Assembly: GCA_031769625.1 (NCBI GenBank)
Contig: JAUIMM010002560.1
Location: 744,001-808,000 of the forward strand
Direction: 5' to 3'
Length of the DNA: 64,000 bases
Origin: Taudactylus pleione
Taxonomy: Eukaryota; Chordata; Amphibia; Anura; Myobatrachidae
The notes beneath the pieces are model-generated. The model was not told the origin of the DNA and did no database searches. It worked only from the letters and a program-made list of their open reading frames with translations. Every line of letters starts with the position of its first letter. Position 1 is the stretch's first letter. Shown piece by piece: positions 9,754-23,185 of this stretch. A program made the translations under genes and the position numbers.

Positions 9754-12700
9754 TTGCTTTCAATGCATTTTGGCCTAAAACGTGCATTTGCTGTTTTCTC
9801 TTAAACGCAACATGGGAGAAAAACCATTTCACATCATATTTGTGGGTATTGGTCTTCAAAACATCCAGTGAAATTTTGAGCTGTCTGTGTTTGCTACAAG
9901 TGGAGATAACACAAAGTATGCGCTTTTGTTGTTTCCATTGCTTTCAATGCATTTTGGCCTAAAACGAGCAATTGCTGTTTTCTCTTAAACGAAACACGGG
10001 GGAAAAACCATTTCACATCACATTTGTGGGTCTTGGTCTTCAACACATCCAGTGAAATTTTGAGCTGTCTGTGTTTGCTACAAGAGGAGATATCTCAAAG
10101 TATGCGCTTTTGTTGTTTCCATTGCTTTCAATGCATTTTGGCCTAAAACGTGCATTTGCTGTTTTCTCTTAAATGCAACATGGGAGAAAAAACATTTCAC
10201 ATCACATTTGTGGGTCTTGGTCTTCAACACATCCGGTGAAATTTTGAGCTGTCTGTGTTTGCTAGAAGAGGAGATATCACAAAGTATGCGCTTTTGTTGT
10301 TTCCATTGCTTTCAATGCATTTTGGCCTAAAACGTGCATTTGCTGTTTTCTCTTAAACGCAACGTGGGAGAAAAACCATTTCACATCATATTTGTGGGTC
10401 TTGGTCTTCAACACATCCAGTGAAATTTTGAGCTGTGTGTGTTTGCTACAAGAGGAGATAACACAAAGTATGCGCTTTTGTTGTTTCCATTGCTTTCAAT
10501 GCATTTTGGCCTAAAACGTGCATTTGCTGTTTTCTCTTAACAGCAACATGGGAGAAATACCATTTCACATCACATTTGTGGGTCTTGGTCTTCAACACAT
10601 CCAGTGAAATTTTGAGCTGTCTGTGTTTGCTACAAGAGGAGATATCACAAAGTATGCGCTTTTGTTGTTTCCATTGCTTTCAATGCATTTTGGCCTAAAA
10701 CGTGCATTTGCTGTTTTCTCTTAAACGCAACATAGGAGAAAAACCATTTCACATCATCATTGTGGGTCTTGGTCTTCAACACATCCAGTGAAATTTTGAG
10801 CTGTCTGTGTTTGCCACAAGAGGAGTTAACACAAAGTTTGCGCTTTTGATGTTTCCATTGCTTTCAATGCATTTTGGCCTAAAACAAGCAATTGCTGTTT
10901 TCTCTTAAACGCAAAATGGGGGAAAAACCATTTCACATCACATTTGTGGGTCTTGGTCTTCAACACATCCAGTGAAATTTTGAGCTGTCTGTGTTTGCTA
11001 CAAGAGGAGATAACACAAAGTTTGAGCTTTTGTTGTTTCCATTGCTTTCAATGCATTTTGGCCTAAAACGTGCATTTGCTGTTTTCTCTTAAACGCAACA
11101 TGGGAGAAAAACCATTTCACATCATATTTGTGGGTCTTGGTCTACAAAACATCCAGTGAAATTTTGAGCTGTCTGTGTTTGTTACAAGTGGAGATAACAC
11201 AAAGTATGCGCTTTTGTTGTTTCCATTGCTTTCAATGCATTTTGGCCTAAAACGTGCAATTGCTGTTTTCTCTTAAACACAAAATGGGGGAAAAACCATT
11301 TCACATCACATTTGTGGGTCTTGGTCTTCAACACATCCAGTGAAATTTTGAGCTTTCTGTGTTTGCTACAAGTGGAGATAACACAAAGTTTGAGCTTTTG
11401 TTGTTTCCATTGCTTTCAATGCATTTTGGCCTAAAACGTGCATTTGCTGTTTTCTCTTAAACGCAACATGGGAGAAAAACCATTTCACATCATATTTGTG
11501 GGTCTTGGTCTTCAAAACATCCAGTGAAATTTTGAGCTGTCTGTGTTTGCTACAAGTGGAGATAACACAAAGTATGCGCTTTTGTTGTTTCCATTGCTTT
11601 CAATGCATTTTGGCCTAAAACGAGCAATTGCTGTTTTCTCTTAAACGCAACACGGGGGAAAAACCATTTCACATCACATTTGTGGGTATTGGTCTTCAAC
11701 ATATCCAGTGAAATTTTGAGTTGTCTGTGTTTGCTACAAGAGGAGATAACAAAAAGTTTGAGCTTTTGTTGTTTCCATTGCTTTCAATGCATTTTGGCCT
11801 AAAACAAGCAATTGCTGTTTTCTCTTAAACGCAAAATGGGGGAAAAACCATTTCACATCACATTTGTGGGTCTTGGTCTTCAACACATCCAGTAAAATTT
11901 TGAGCTGTCTGTGTTTGCTACAAGAGGAGATAACACAAAGTTTGAGCTTTTGTTGTTTCCATTGCTTTCAATGCATTTTGGCCTAAAACGTGCATTTGCT
12001 GTTTTCTCTTAAACGCAACATGGGAGAAAAACCATTTCACATCATATTTGTGGGTATTGGTCTTCAAAACATCCAGTGAAATTTTGAGCTGTCTGTGTTT
12101 GCTACAAGTGGAGATAACACAAAGTATGCGCTTTTGTTGTTTCCATTGCTTTCAATGCATTTTGGCCTAAAACGTGCATTTGCTGTTTTCTCTTAAATGC
12201 AACATGGGAGAAAAACCATTTCACATCACATTTGTGGGTCTTGGTCTTCAACACATCCGGTGAAATTTTGAGCTGTCTGTGTTTGCTAGAAGAGGAGATA
12301 TCACAAAGTATGCGCTTTTGTTGTTTCCATTGCTTTCAATGCATTTTGGCCTAAAACGTGCATTTGCTGTTTTCTCTTAAACGCAACGTGGGAGAAAAAC
12401 CATTTCACATCATATTTGTGGGTCTTGGTCTTCAACACATCCAGTGAAATTTTGAGCTGTGTGTGTTTGCTACAAGAGGAGATAACACAAAGTATGCGCT
12501 TTTGTTGTTTCCATTGCTTTCAATGCATTTTGGCCTAAAATGTGCATTTGCTGTTTTCTCTTAACAGCAACATGGGAGAAAAACCATTTCACATCACATT
12601 TGTGGGTCTTGGTCTTCAACACATCCAGTGAAATTTTGAGCTGTCTGTGTTTGCTACAAGAGGAGATATCACAAAGTATGCGCTTTTGTTGTTTCCATTG

Positions 12701-13249
12701 CTTTCAATGCATTTTGGCCTAAAACGTGCATTTGCTGTTTTCTCTTAAACGCAACATAGGAGAAAAACCATTTCACATCATCATTGTGGGTCTTGGTCTT
12801 CAACACATCCAGTGAAATTTTGAGCTGTCTGTGTTTGCCACAAGAGGAGTTAACACAAAGTTTGCGCTTTTGATGTTTCCATTGCTTTCAATGCATTGTG
12901 GCCTAAAACAAGCAATTGCTGTTTTCTCTTAAACGCAAAATGGGGGAAAAACCATTTCACATCACATTTGTGGGTCTTGGTCTTCAACACATCCAGTGAA
13001 ATTTTGAGCTGTCTGTGTTTGCTACAAGAGGAGATAACACAAAGTTTGAGCTTTTGTTGTTTCCATTGCTTTCAATGCATTTTGGCCTAAAACGTGCATT
13101 TGCTGTTTTCTCTTAAACGCAACATGGGAGAAAAACCATTTCACATCATATTTGTGGGTCTTGGTCTTCAAAACATCCAGTGAAATTTTGAGCTGTCTGT
13201 GTTTGTTACAAGTGGAGATAACACAAAGTATGCGCTTTTGTTGTTTCCA
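9754..13249 (+). repeat. HOR cassette 2, rearranged double copy (19 monomers)
   Basis: The block starts at a GGTATTGG monomer and matches 3858-6280 collinearly at a shift of 5888 bp (32 x 184) until about 12168. It then skips the GATATCTC monomer and resumes at CATCCGGTG. The rest (about 12170-13249) matches 10146-11225 at a shift of 2024 bp. Private substitutions include AGAAAAAACATTTC near 10190 and AGAAATACC near 10554. The AGAAATACC change is shared with the copy near 14602. Confidence 0.82.
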
Positions 13250-13801
13250 TTGCTTTCAATGCATTTTGGCCTAAAACATGCATTTGCTGTTTTCTCTTAA
13301 ATGCAACATGGGAGAAAAACCATTTCACATCATATTTGTGGGTCTTGGTCTTCAAAACATCCAGTGAAATTTTGAGCTGTCTGTGTTTGCTACAAGTGGA
13401 GATAACACAAAGTATACACTTTTGTTGTTTCCATTGCTTTCAATGCATTTTGGCCTAAAACGAGCAATTGCTGTTTTCTCTTAAACGCAACACGGGGGAA
13501 AAACCATTTCACATCACATTTCTGGGTCTTGGTCTTCAACACATCCAGTGAAATTTTGAGCTGTCTGTGTTTGCTACAAGAGGAGATATCACAAAGTATG
13601 CGCTTTTGTTGTTTCCATTGCTTTCAATGCATATTGGCCTAAAACGTGCAATTGCTGTTTTCTCTTAAACGCAACATGGGAGAAAAACCATTTCACATCA
13701 CATTTGTGGGTCTTCGTCATCAACACATCCAGTGAAATTTTGAGCTGTCTGTGTTTGCTACAAGAGGAGATAACACAAAGTATGTGCTTTTGTTGTTTCC
13801 A
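13250..13801 (+). repeat. Three-monomer linker: TATACAC, TTTCTGGG, GCATATTGG units
   Basis: This trio matches about 7178-7729 at a shift of 6072 bp (33 x 184). It recurs at 16930-17481 and 25762-26313. The diagnostic variants are TATACACTTT, ATTTCTGGG and GCATATTGGCC, followed by CTTCGTCATC. At 7.34 and 25.9 kb the first reads TATACGC; at 13.4 and 17.1 kb it reads TATACAC, a CpG to CpA change that links the 13 and 17 kb copies as the closer pair. Confidence 0.82.
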
Positions 13802-16800
13802 TTGCTTTCAATGCATTTTGGCCTAAAACGTGCATTTGCTGTTTTCTCTTAAACGCAACATGGGAGAAAAACCATTTCACATCATATTTGTGGGTATTGG
13901 TCTTCAAAACATCCAGTGAAATTTTGAGCTGTCTGTGTTTGCTACAAGTGGAGATAACACAAAGTATGCGCTTTTGTTGTTTCCATTGCTTTCAATGCAT
14001 TTTGGCCTAAAACGAGCAATTGCTGTTTTCTCTTAAACGAAACACGGGGGAAAAACCATTTCACATCACATTTGTGGGTCTTGGTCTTCAACACATCCAG
14101 TGAAATTTTGAGCTGTCTGTGTTTGCTACAAGAGGAGATATCTCAAAGTATGCGCTTTTGTTGTTTCCATTGCTTTCAATGCATTTTGGCCTAAAACGTG
14201 CATTTGCTGTTTTCTCTTAAATGCAACATGGGAGAAAAAACATTTCACATCACATTTGTGGGTCTTGGTCTTCAACACATCCGGTGAAATTTTGAGCTGT
14301 CTGTGTTTGCTAGAAGAGGAGATATCACAAAGTATGCGCTTTTGTTGTTTCCATTGCTTTCAATGCATTTTGGCCTAAAACGTGCATTTGCTGTTTTCTC
14401 TTAAACGCAACGTGGGAGAAAAACCATTTCACATCATATTTGTGGGTCTTGGTCTTCAACACATCCAGTGAAATTTTGAGCTGTGTGTGTTTGCTACAAG
14501 AGGAGATAACACAAAGTATGCGCTTTTGTTGTTTCCATTGCTTTCAATGCATTTTGGCCTAAAACGTGCATTTGCTGTTTTCTCTTAACAGCAACATGGG
14601 AGAAATACCATTTCACATCACATTTGTGGGTCTTGGTCTTCAACACATCCAGTGAAATTTTGAGCTGTCTGTGTTTGCCACAAGAGGAGTTAACACAAAG
14701 TTTGCGCTTTTGATGTTTCCATTGCTTTCAATGCATTTTGGCCTAAAACAAGCAATTGCTGTTTTCTCTTAAACGCAAAATGGGGGAAAAACCATTTCAC
14801 ATCACATTTGTGGGTCTTGGTCTTCAACACATCCAGTGAAATTTTGAGCTGTCTGTGTTTGCTACAAGAGGAGATAACACAAAGTTTGAGCTTTTGTTGT
14901 TTCCATTGCTTTCAATGCATTTTGGCCTAAAACGTGCATTTGCTGTTTTCTCTTAAACGCAACATGGGAGAAAAACCATTTCACATCATATTTGTGGGTC
15001 TTGGTCTTCAAAACATCCAGTGAAATTTTGAGCTGTCTGTGTTTGTTACAAGTGGAGATAACACAAAGTATGCGCTTTTGTTGTTTCCATTGCTTTCAAT
15101 GCATTTTGGCCTAAAACGTGCAATTGCTGTTTTCTCTTAAACACAAAATGGGGGAAAAACCATTTCACATCACATTTGTGGGTCTTGGTCTTCAACACAT
15201 CCAGTGAAATTTTGAGCTTTCTGTGTTTGCTACAAGTGGAGATAACACAAAGTTTGAGCTTTTGTTGTTTCCATTGCTTTCAATGCATTTTGGCCTAAAA
15301 CGTGCATTTGCTGTTTTCTCTTAAACGCAACATGGGAGAAAAACCATTTCACATCATATTTGTATGTCTTGGTCTTCAAAACATCCAGTGAAATTTTGAG
15401 CTGTCTGTGTTTGCTACAAGTGGAGATAACACAAAGTATGCGCTTTTGTTGTTTCCATTGCTTTCAATGCATTTTGGCCTAAAACGAGCAATTGCTGTTT
15501 TCTCTTAAACGCAACACGGGGGAAAAACCATTTCACATCACATTTGTGGGTATTGGTCTTCAAGATATCCAGTGAAATTTTGAGTTGTCTGTGTTTGCTA
15601 CAAGAGGAGATAACAAAAAGTTTGAGCTTTTGTTGTTTCCATTGCTTTCAATGCATTTTGGCCTAAAACAAGCAATTGCTGTTTTCTCTTAAACGCAAAA
15701 TGGGGGGAAAACCATTTCACATCACATTTGTGGGTCTTGGTCTTCAACACATCCAGTAAAATTTTGAGCTGTCTGTGTTTGCTACAAGAGTAGATAACAC
15801 AAAGTTTGAGCTTTTGTTGTTTCCATTGCTTTCAATGCATTTTGGCCTAAAACGTGCATTTGCTGTTTTCTCTTAAACGCAACATGGGAGAAAAACCATT
15901 TCACATCATATTTGTGGGTATTGGTCTTCAAAACATCCAGTGAAATTTTGAGCTGTCTGTGTTTGCTACAAGTGGAGATAACACAAAGTATGCGCTTTTG
16001 TTGTTTCCATTGCTTTCAATGCATTTTGGCCTAAAACGTGCATTTGCTGTTTTCTCTTAAATGCAACATGGGAGAAAAACCATTTCACATCACATTTGTG
16101 GGTCTTGGTCTTCAACACATCCAGTGAAATTTTGAGCTGTCTGTGTTTGCTAGAAGAGGAGATATCACAAAGTATGCGCTTTTGTTGTTTCCATTGCTTT
16201 CAATGCATTTTGGCCTAAAACGTGCATTTGCTGTTTTCTCTTAAACGCAACGTGGGAGAAAAACCATTTCACATCATATTTGTGGGTCTTGGTCTTCAAC
16301 ACATCCAGTGAAATTTTGAGCTGTGTGTGTTTGCTACAAGAGGAGATAACACAAAGTATGCGCTTTTGTTGTTTCCATTGCTTTCAATGCATTTTGGCCT
16401 AAAACGTGCATTTGCTGTTTTCTCTTAACAGCAACATGGGAGAAAAACCATTTCACATCACATTTGTGGGTCTTGGTCTTCAACACATCCAGTGAAATTT
16501 TGAGCTGTCTGTGTTTGCTACAAGAGGAGATATCACAAAGTATGCGCTTTTGTTGTTTCCATTGCTTTCAATGCATTTTGGCCTAAAACAAGCAATTGCT
16601 GTTTTCTCTTAAACGCAAAATGGGGGAAAAACCATTTCACATCACATTTGTGGGTCTTGGTCTTCAACACATCCAGTGAAATTTTGAGCTGTCTGTGTTT
16701 GCTACAAGAGGAGATAACACAAAGTTTGAGCTTTTGTTGTTTCCATTGCTTTCAATGCATTTTGGCCTAAAACGTGCATTTGCTGTTTTCTCTTAAACGC

Positions 16801-16929
16801 AACATGGGAGAAAAACCATTTCACATCATATTTGTGGGTCTTGGTCTTCAAAACATCCAGTGAAATTTTGAGCTGTCTGTGTTTGTTACAAGTGGAGATA
16901 ACACAAAGTATGCGCTTTTGTTGTTTCCA
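13802..16929 (+). repeat. HOR cassette 2, recombined copies (17 monomers)
   Basis: The first part (to about 14640) matches 9754-10590 at a shift of 4048 bp, including the shared AGAAATACC. Within the monomer at 14538-14721 it jumps to sequence matching 10.8 kb onward, now at a shift of 3864 bp. That shift holds through GTTACAAG, GAGCTTTC, the ACATATCC equivalent (read as AGATATCC near 15563) and CCAGTAAAAT. Near 16580 one more monomer, the TCATTG unit, is lost and the shift becomes 3680 bp. Each step is a whole number of monomers. Confidence 0.8.
14538..14721 (+). repeat. Hybrid monomer at a cassette 2 junction
   Basis: The left part carries TTAACAGC with AGAAATACC and CATTTG, as in the TTAACAGC monomer at 10.54 kb. 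The right part carries GCCACAAG, GTTAAC and TTTTGATG, as in the following TCATTG monomer near 10.8 kb. The crossover lies in the invariant stretch between about 14620 and 14680. This is what a one-monomer deletion by unequal exchange between neighbours should leave. Confidence 0.78.
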
Positions 16930-17481
16930 TTGCTTTCAATGCATTTTGGCCTAAAACGTGCATTTGCTGTTTTCTCTTAAATGCAACATGGGAGAAAAAC
17001 CATTTCACATCATATTTGTGGGTCTTGGTCTTCAAAACATCCAGTGAAATTTTGAGCTGTCTGTGTTTGCTACAAGTGGAGATAACACAAAGTATACACT
17101 TTTGTTGTTTCCATTGCTTTCAATGCATTTTGGCCTAAAACGAGCAATTGCTGTTTTCTCTTAAACGCAACACGGGGGAAAAACCATTTCACATCACATT
17201 TCTGGGTCTTGGTCTTCAACACATCCAGTGAAATTTTGAGCTGTCTGTGTTTGCTACAAGAGGAGATATCACAAAGTATGCGCTTTTGTTGTTTCCATTG
17301 CTTTCAATGCATATTGGCCTAAAACGTGCAATTGCTGTTTTCTCTTAAACACAACATGGGAGAAAAACCATTTCACATCACATTTGTGGGTCTTCGTCAT
17401 CAACACATCCAGTGAAATTTTGAGCTGTCTGTGTTTGCTACAAGAGGAGATAACACAAAGTATGTGCTTTTGTTGTTTCCA

Positions 17482-18401
17482 TTGCTTTCAATGCATTTTG
17501 GCCTAAAACGTGCATTTGCTGTTTTCTCTTAAACGCAACATGGGAGAAAAACCATTTCACATCATAATTGTGGGTCTTGGTCTTCAACACATCCAGTGAA
17601 ATTTTGAGCTGTCTGTGTTTACTACAAGAGGAGATAACACAAAGTATGCGCTTTTGTTGTTTCCATTGCTTTCAATGCATTTTGGCCTAAAACGTGCATT
17701 TGCTGTTTTCTCTTAAACGCAACATGGGAGAAAACCCATTTCACATCATAATTGTGGGTCTTGGTCTTCAACACATCCAGTGAAATTTTGAGCTGTCTGT
17801 GTTTGCCACAAGAGGAGTTAACACAAAGTTTGCGCTTTTGATGTTTCCATTGCTTTCAATGCATTTTGGCCTAAAACGAGCAATTGCTGTTTTCTCTTAA
17901 ATTCAAAATGGGGGAAAAACCATTTCACATCACATTTGTGGGTCTTGGTCTTCAACACATCCAATGAAATTTTGAGCTGTCTGTGTTTGCTACAAGAGGA
18001 GATAACACAAAGTTTGAGCTTTTGTTGTTTCCATTGCTTTCAATGCATTTTGGCCTAAAACGTGCATTTGCTGTTTTCTCTTAAACGCAACATGGGAGAA
18101 AAACCATTTCACATCATATTTGTGGGTCTTGGTCTTCAAAACATCCAGTGAAATTTTGAGCTGTCTGTGTTTGCTACAAGTGGAGATAACACAAGGTATG
18201 CGCTTTTGTTGTTTCCATTGCTTTCAATGCATTTTGGCCTAAAACGAACAATTGCTGTTTTCTCTTAAACGCAACACGGGGGAAAAACCATTTCACATCA
18301 CATTTGTGGGTCTTGGTCTTCAACACATCCAGTGAAATTTTGAGCTGTCTGTGTTTGCTACAAGAGGAGATATCACAAAGTATGCGCTTTTGTTGTTTCC
18401 A
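17482..18401 (+). repeat. Linker block (5 monomers) before cassette 1 copies 2 and 3
   Basis: Markers are TAATTG with TTTACTAC, GAAAACCC with GCCACAAG, CCAATGAAAT (about 17964), ACAAGGTATG, and CGAACAATT with CACGGGG. The block matches 7.73-8.83 kb. The GAGCAG monomer is absent here, which changes the shift from 9752 bp to 9568 bp inside the block. The later part continues collinearly into cassette 1 copy 2, as it does at 8.8-9.75 kb. Confidence 0.8.
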
Positions 18402-20793
18402 TTGCTTTCAATGCATTTTGGCCTAAAACGTGCATTTGCTGTTTTCTCTTAAATGCAACATGGGAGAAAAACCATTTCACATCACATTTGTGGGTCTTCG
18501 TCATCAACACATCCAGTGAAATTTTGAGCTGTCTGTGTTTGCTACAAGAGGAGATAACACAAAGTATGTGCTTTTGTTGTTTCCATTGCTTTCAATGCAT
18601 TTTGGCCTAAAACGTGCATTTGCTGTTTTCTCTTAAACGCAACATGGGAGAAAAACCATTTCACATCATAATTGTGGGTCTTGGTCTTCAACACATCCAG
18701 TGAAATTTTGAGCTGTCTGTGTTTGCTACAAGAGGAGTTAACACAAAGTTTGCGCTTTTGTTGTTTCCATTGCTTTCAATGCATTTTGGCCTAAAATGAG
18801 CAATTGCTGTTTTCTCTTAAATACAAAATGGGGGAAAAACCATTTCACATCACATTTGTGGGTCTTGGTCTTCAACACATCCAGTGAAATTTTGAGCTGT
18901 CTGTGTTTACTACAAGAGGAGATAACACAAAGTATGCGCTTTTGTTGTTTCTATTGCTTTCAATGCATTTTGGCCTAAAACGTGCATTTGTTGTTTTCTC
19001 TTAAACGCAACATGGGAGAAAAACCATTTCACATCACATTTGTGGGTCTTGGTCTTCAACACATCCAGTGAAATTTTGAGCAGTCTGTGTTTGCTACAAG
19101 AGGAGATATCACAAAGTATGCGCTTTTGTTGTTTCCATTGCTTTCAATGCATTTTGGCCTAAAACGTGCATTTGCTGTTTTCTCTTAAACGCAACATGGG
19201 AGAAAACCCATTTCACATCATAATTGTGGGTCTTGGTCTTCAACACATCCAGTGAAATTTTGAGCTGTCTGTGTTTGCCACAAGAGGAGTTAACACAAAG
19301 TTTGCGCTTTTGATGTTTCCATTGCTTTCAATGCATTTTGGCCAAAAACGTGCATTTGCTGTTTTCTCTTAAACGCAACATGGGAGAAAAACCATTTCAC
19401 ATCATATTTGTGGGTCTTGGTCTTCAAAACATCCAGTGAAATTTTGAGCTGTCTGTGTTTGCTACAAGTGGAGATAACACAAAGCATGCGCTTTTGTTGT
19501 TTCCATTGCTTTCAATGCATTTTGGCCTAAAACGAGCAATTGCTGTTTTCTCTTAAACGAAACACAGGGGAAAAACCATTTCACATCACATTTGTGAGTC
19601 TTGGTCTTCAACACATCCAGTGAAATTTTGAGCTGTCTGTGTTTGCTACAAGAGGAGATATCTCAAAGTATGCGCTTTTGTTGTTTCCATTGCTTTCAAT
19701 GCATTTTGGCCTAAAACGTGCATTTGCTGTTTTCTCTTAAATGCAACGTGGGAGAAAAACCATTTCACATCACATTTGTGGGTCTTGGTCTTCAACACAT
19801 CCAGTGAAATTTTGAGCTGTCTGTGTTTGCTAGAAGAGGAGATATCACAAAGTATGCGCTTTTGCTGTTTCCATTGCTTTCAATGCATTTTGGCCTAAAA
19901 CGTGCATTTGCTGTTTTCTCTTAAACGCAACGTGGGAGAAAAACCATTTCACATCATATTTGTGGGTCTTGGTCTTCAACACATCCAGTGAAATTTTGAG
20001 CTGTGTGTGTTTGCTACAAGAGGAGATAACACAAAGTATGCGCTTTTGTTGTTTCCATTGCTTTCAATGCATTTTGGCCTAAAACGTGCATTTGCTGTTT
20101 TCTCTTAACAGCAACATGGGAGAAAAACCATTTCACATCACATTTGTGGGTCTTGGTCTTCAACACATCCAGTGAAATTTTGAGCTGTCTGTGTTTGCTA
20201 CAAGACGAGATATCACAAAGTATGCGCTTTTGTTGTTTTCATTGCTTTCTATGCATTTTGGCCTAAAACTTGCATTTGCTGTTTTCTCTTAAACGCAACA
20301 TGGGAGAAAAACCATTTCACATCACATTTGTGGGTCTTGGTCTTCAACACATCCAGTGAAATTTTGAGCTGTCTGTGTTTGCTACAAGAGGAGATATCAC
20401 AAAGTATGCACTTTTGTTGTTTCCATTGCTTTCAATGCATTTTGGCCTAAAACGTGCATTTGCTGTTTTCTCTTAAACGCAACATGGGAGAAAAACCATT
20501 TCACATCATAATTGTGGGTCTTGGTTTTCAACACATCCAGTGAAATTTTGAGCTGTCTGTGTTTGCCACAAGAGGAGTTAACACAAAGTTTGCGCTTTTG
20601 TTGTTTCCATTGCTTTCAATGCATTTTGGCCTAAAACGAGCAATTGCTGTTTTCTCTTAAACACAAAATGGGGGAAAAACCATTTCACATCACATTTGTG
20701 GGTCTTGGTCTTCAACACATCCAATGAAATTTTGAGCTGTCTGTGTTTGCTACAAGAGGAGATATCACAAAGTATGCGCTTTTGTTGTTTCCA
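18402..20793 (+). repeat. HOR cassette 1, copy 2 (13 monomers)
   Basis: This is a full 2392-bp cassette with the markers CTTCGTCATC, TAATTG with GTTAAC, ATGAGC (18796), GAGCAG, GCCACAAG, GGCCAAAAACG with GCATGCGC, GATATCTC, GCTAGAAG, GTGTGTG, TTAACAGC, CTTGCATT, GGTTTTC and ACACAAAATGGGGG. It shares TTTGTGAGTC, ACAAGACGAG and TATGCACTT with the adjacent copy 3, and these are absent from copies near 28, 38 and 46 kb. A private C to T change gives TTTCTATTG near 18952. The final monomer is a junction hybrid. Confidence 0.88.
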
Positions 20794-23185
20794 TTGCTTT
20801 CAATGCATTTTGGCCTAAAACGTGCATTTGCTGTTTTCTCTTAAATGCAACATGGGAGAAAAACCATTTCACATCACATTTGTGGGTCTTCGTCATCAAC
20901 ACATCCAGTGAAATTTTGAGCTGTCTGTGTTTGCTACAAGAGGAGATAACACAAAGTATGTGCTTTTGTTGTTTCCATTGCTTTCAATGCATTTTGGCCT
21001 AAAACGTGCATTTGCTGTTTTCTCTTAAACGCAACATGGGAGAAAAACCATTTCACATCATAATTGTGGGTCTTGGTCTTCAACACATCCAGTGAAATTT
21101 TGAGCTGTCTGTGTTTGCTACAAGAGGAGTTAACACAAAGTTTGCGCTTTTGTTGTTTCCATTGCTTTCAATGCATTTTGGCCTAAAATGAGCAATTGCT
21201 GTTTTCTCTTAAATACAAAATGGGGGAAAAACCATTTCACATCACATTTGTGGGTCTTGGTCTTCAACACATCCAGTGAAATTTTGAGCTGTCTGTGTTT
21301 ACTACAAGAGGAGATAACACAAAGTATGCGCTTTTGTTGTTTCCATTGCTTTCAATGCATTTTGGCCTAAAACGTGCATTTGTTGTTTTCTCTTAAACGC
21401 AACATGGGAGAAAAACCATTTCACATCACATTTGTGGGTCTTGGTCTTCAACACATCCAGTGAAATTTTGAGCAGTCTGTGTTTGCTACAAGAGGAGATA
21501 TCACAAAGTATGCGCTTTTGTTGTTTCCATTGCTTTCAATGCATTTTGGCCTAAAACGTGCATTTGCTGTTTTCTCTTAAACGCAACATGGGAGAAAACC
21601 CATTTCACATCATAATTGTGGGTCTTGGTCTTCAACACATCCAGTGAAATTTTGAGCTGTCTGTGTTTGCCACAAGAGGAGTTAACACAAAGTTTGCGCT
21701 TTTGATGTTTCCATTGCTTTCAATGCATTTTGGCCAAAAACGTGCATTTGCTGTTTTCTCTTAAACGCAACATGGGAGAAAAACCATTTCACATCATATT
21801 TGTGGGTCTTGGTCTTCAAAACATCCAGTGAAATTTTGAGCTGTCTGTGTTTGCTACAAGTGGAGATAACACAAAGCATGCGCTTTTGTTGTTTCCATTG
21901 CTTTCAATGCATTTTGGCCTAAAACGAGCAATTGCTGTTTTCTCTTAAACGAAACACAGGGGAAAAACCATTTCACATCACATTTGTGAGTCTTGGTCTT
22001 CAACACATCCAGTGAAATTTTGAGCTGTCTGTGTTTGCTACAAGAGGAGATATCTCAAAGTATGCGCTTTTGTTGTTTCCATTGCTTTCAATGCATTTTG
22101 GCCTAAAACGTGCATTTGCTGTTTTCTCTTAAATGCAACGTGGGAGAAAAACCATTTCACATCACATTTGTGGGTCTTGGTCTTCAACACATCCAGTGAA
22201 ATTTTGAGCTGTCTGTGTTTGCTAGAAGAGGAGATATCACAAAGTATGCGCTTTTGCTGTTTCCATTGCTTTCAATGCATTTTGGCCTAAAACGTGCATT
22301 TGCTGTTTTCTCTTAAACGCAACGTGGGAGAAAAACCATTTCACATCATATTTGTGGGTCTTGGTCTTCAACACATCCAGTGAAATTTTGAGCTGTGTGT
22401 GTTTGCTACAAGAGGAGATAACACAAAGTATGCGCTTTTGTTGTTTCCATTGCTTTCAATGCATTTTGGCCTAAAACGTGCATTTGCTGTTTTCTCTTAA
22501 CAGCAACATGGGAGAAAAACCATTTCACATCACATTTGTGGGTCTTGGTCTTCAACACATCCAGTGAAATTTTGAGCTGTCTGTGTTTGCTACAAGACGA
22601 GATATCACAAAGTATGCGCTTTTGTTGTTTTCATTGCTTTCTATGCATTTTGGCCTAAAACTTGCATTTGCTGTTTTCTCTTAAACGCAACATGGGAGAA
22701 AAACCATTTCACATCACATTTGTGGGTCTTGGTCTTCAACACATCCAGTGAAATTTTGAGCTGTCTGTGTTTGCTACAAGAGGAGATATCACAAAGTATG
22801 CACTTTTGTTGTTTCCATTGCTTTCAATGCATTTTGGCCTAAAACGTGCATTTGCTGTTTTCTCTTAAACGCAACATGGGAGAAAAACCATTTCACATCA
22901 TAATTGTGGGTCTTGGTTTTCAACACATCCAGTGAAATTTTGAGCTGTCTGTGTTTGCCACAAGAGGAGTTAACACAAAGTTTGCGCTTTTGTTGTTTCC
23001 ATTGCTTTCAATGCATTTTGGCCTAAAACGAGCAATTGCTGTTTTCTCTTAAACACAAAATGGGGGAAAAACCATTTCACATCACATTTGTGGGTCTTGG
23101 TCTTCAACACATCCAGTGAAATTTTGAGCTTTCTGTGTTTGCTACAAGTGGAGATAACACAAAGTATGCGCTTTTGTTGTTTCCA
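20794..23185 (+). repeat. HOR cassette 1, copy 3, adjacent near-identical copy
   Basis: The block repeats copy 2 monomer for monomer at a shift of exactly 2392 bp (13 x 184). It includes the rare variants TTTGTGAGTC (about 21987), ACAAGACGAG (about 22595) and TATGCACTT (about 22799). I found only isolated substitutions between the two copies. The last monomer differs from cassette copies elsewhere by ending in TATGCGC rather than TTTGAGC after GAGCTTTC. It leads into an ACATATCC monomer of cassette 2. Confidence 0.88.
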
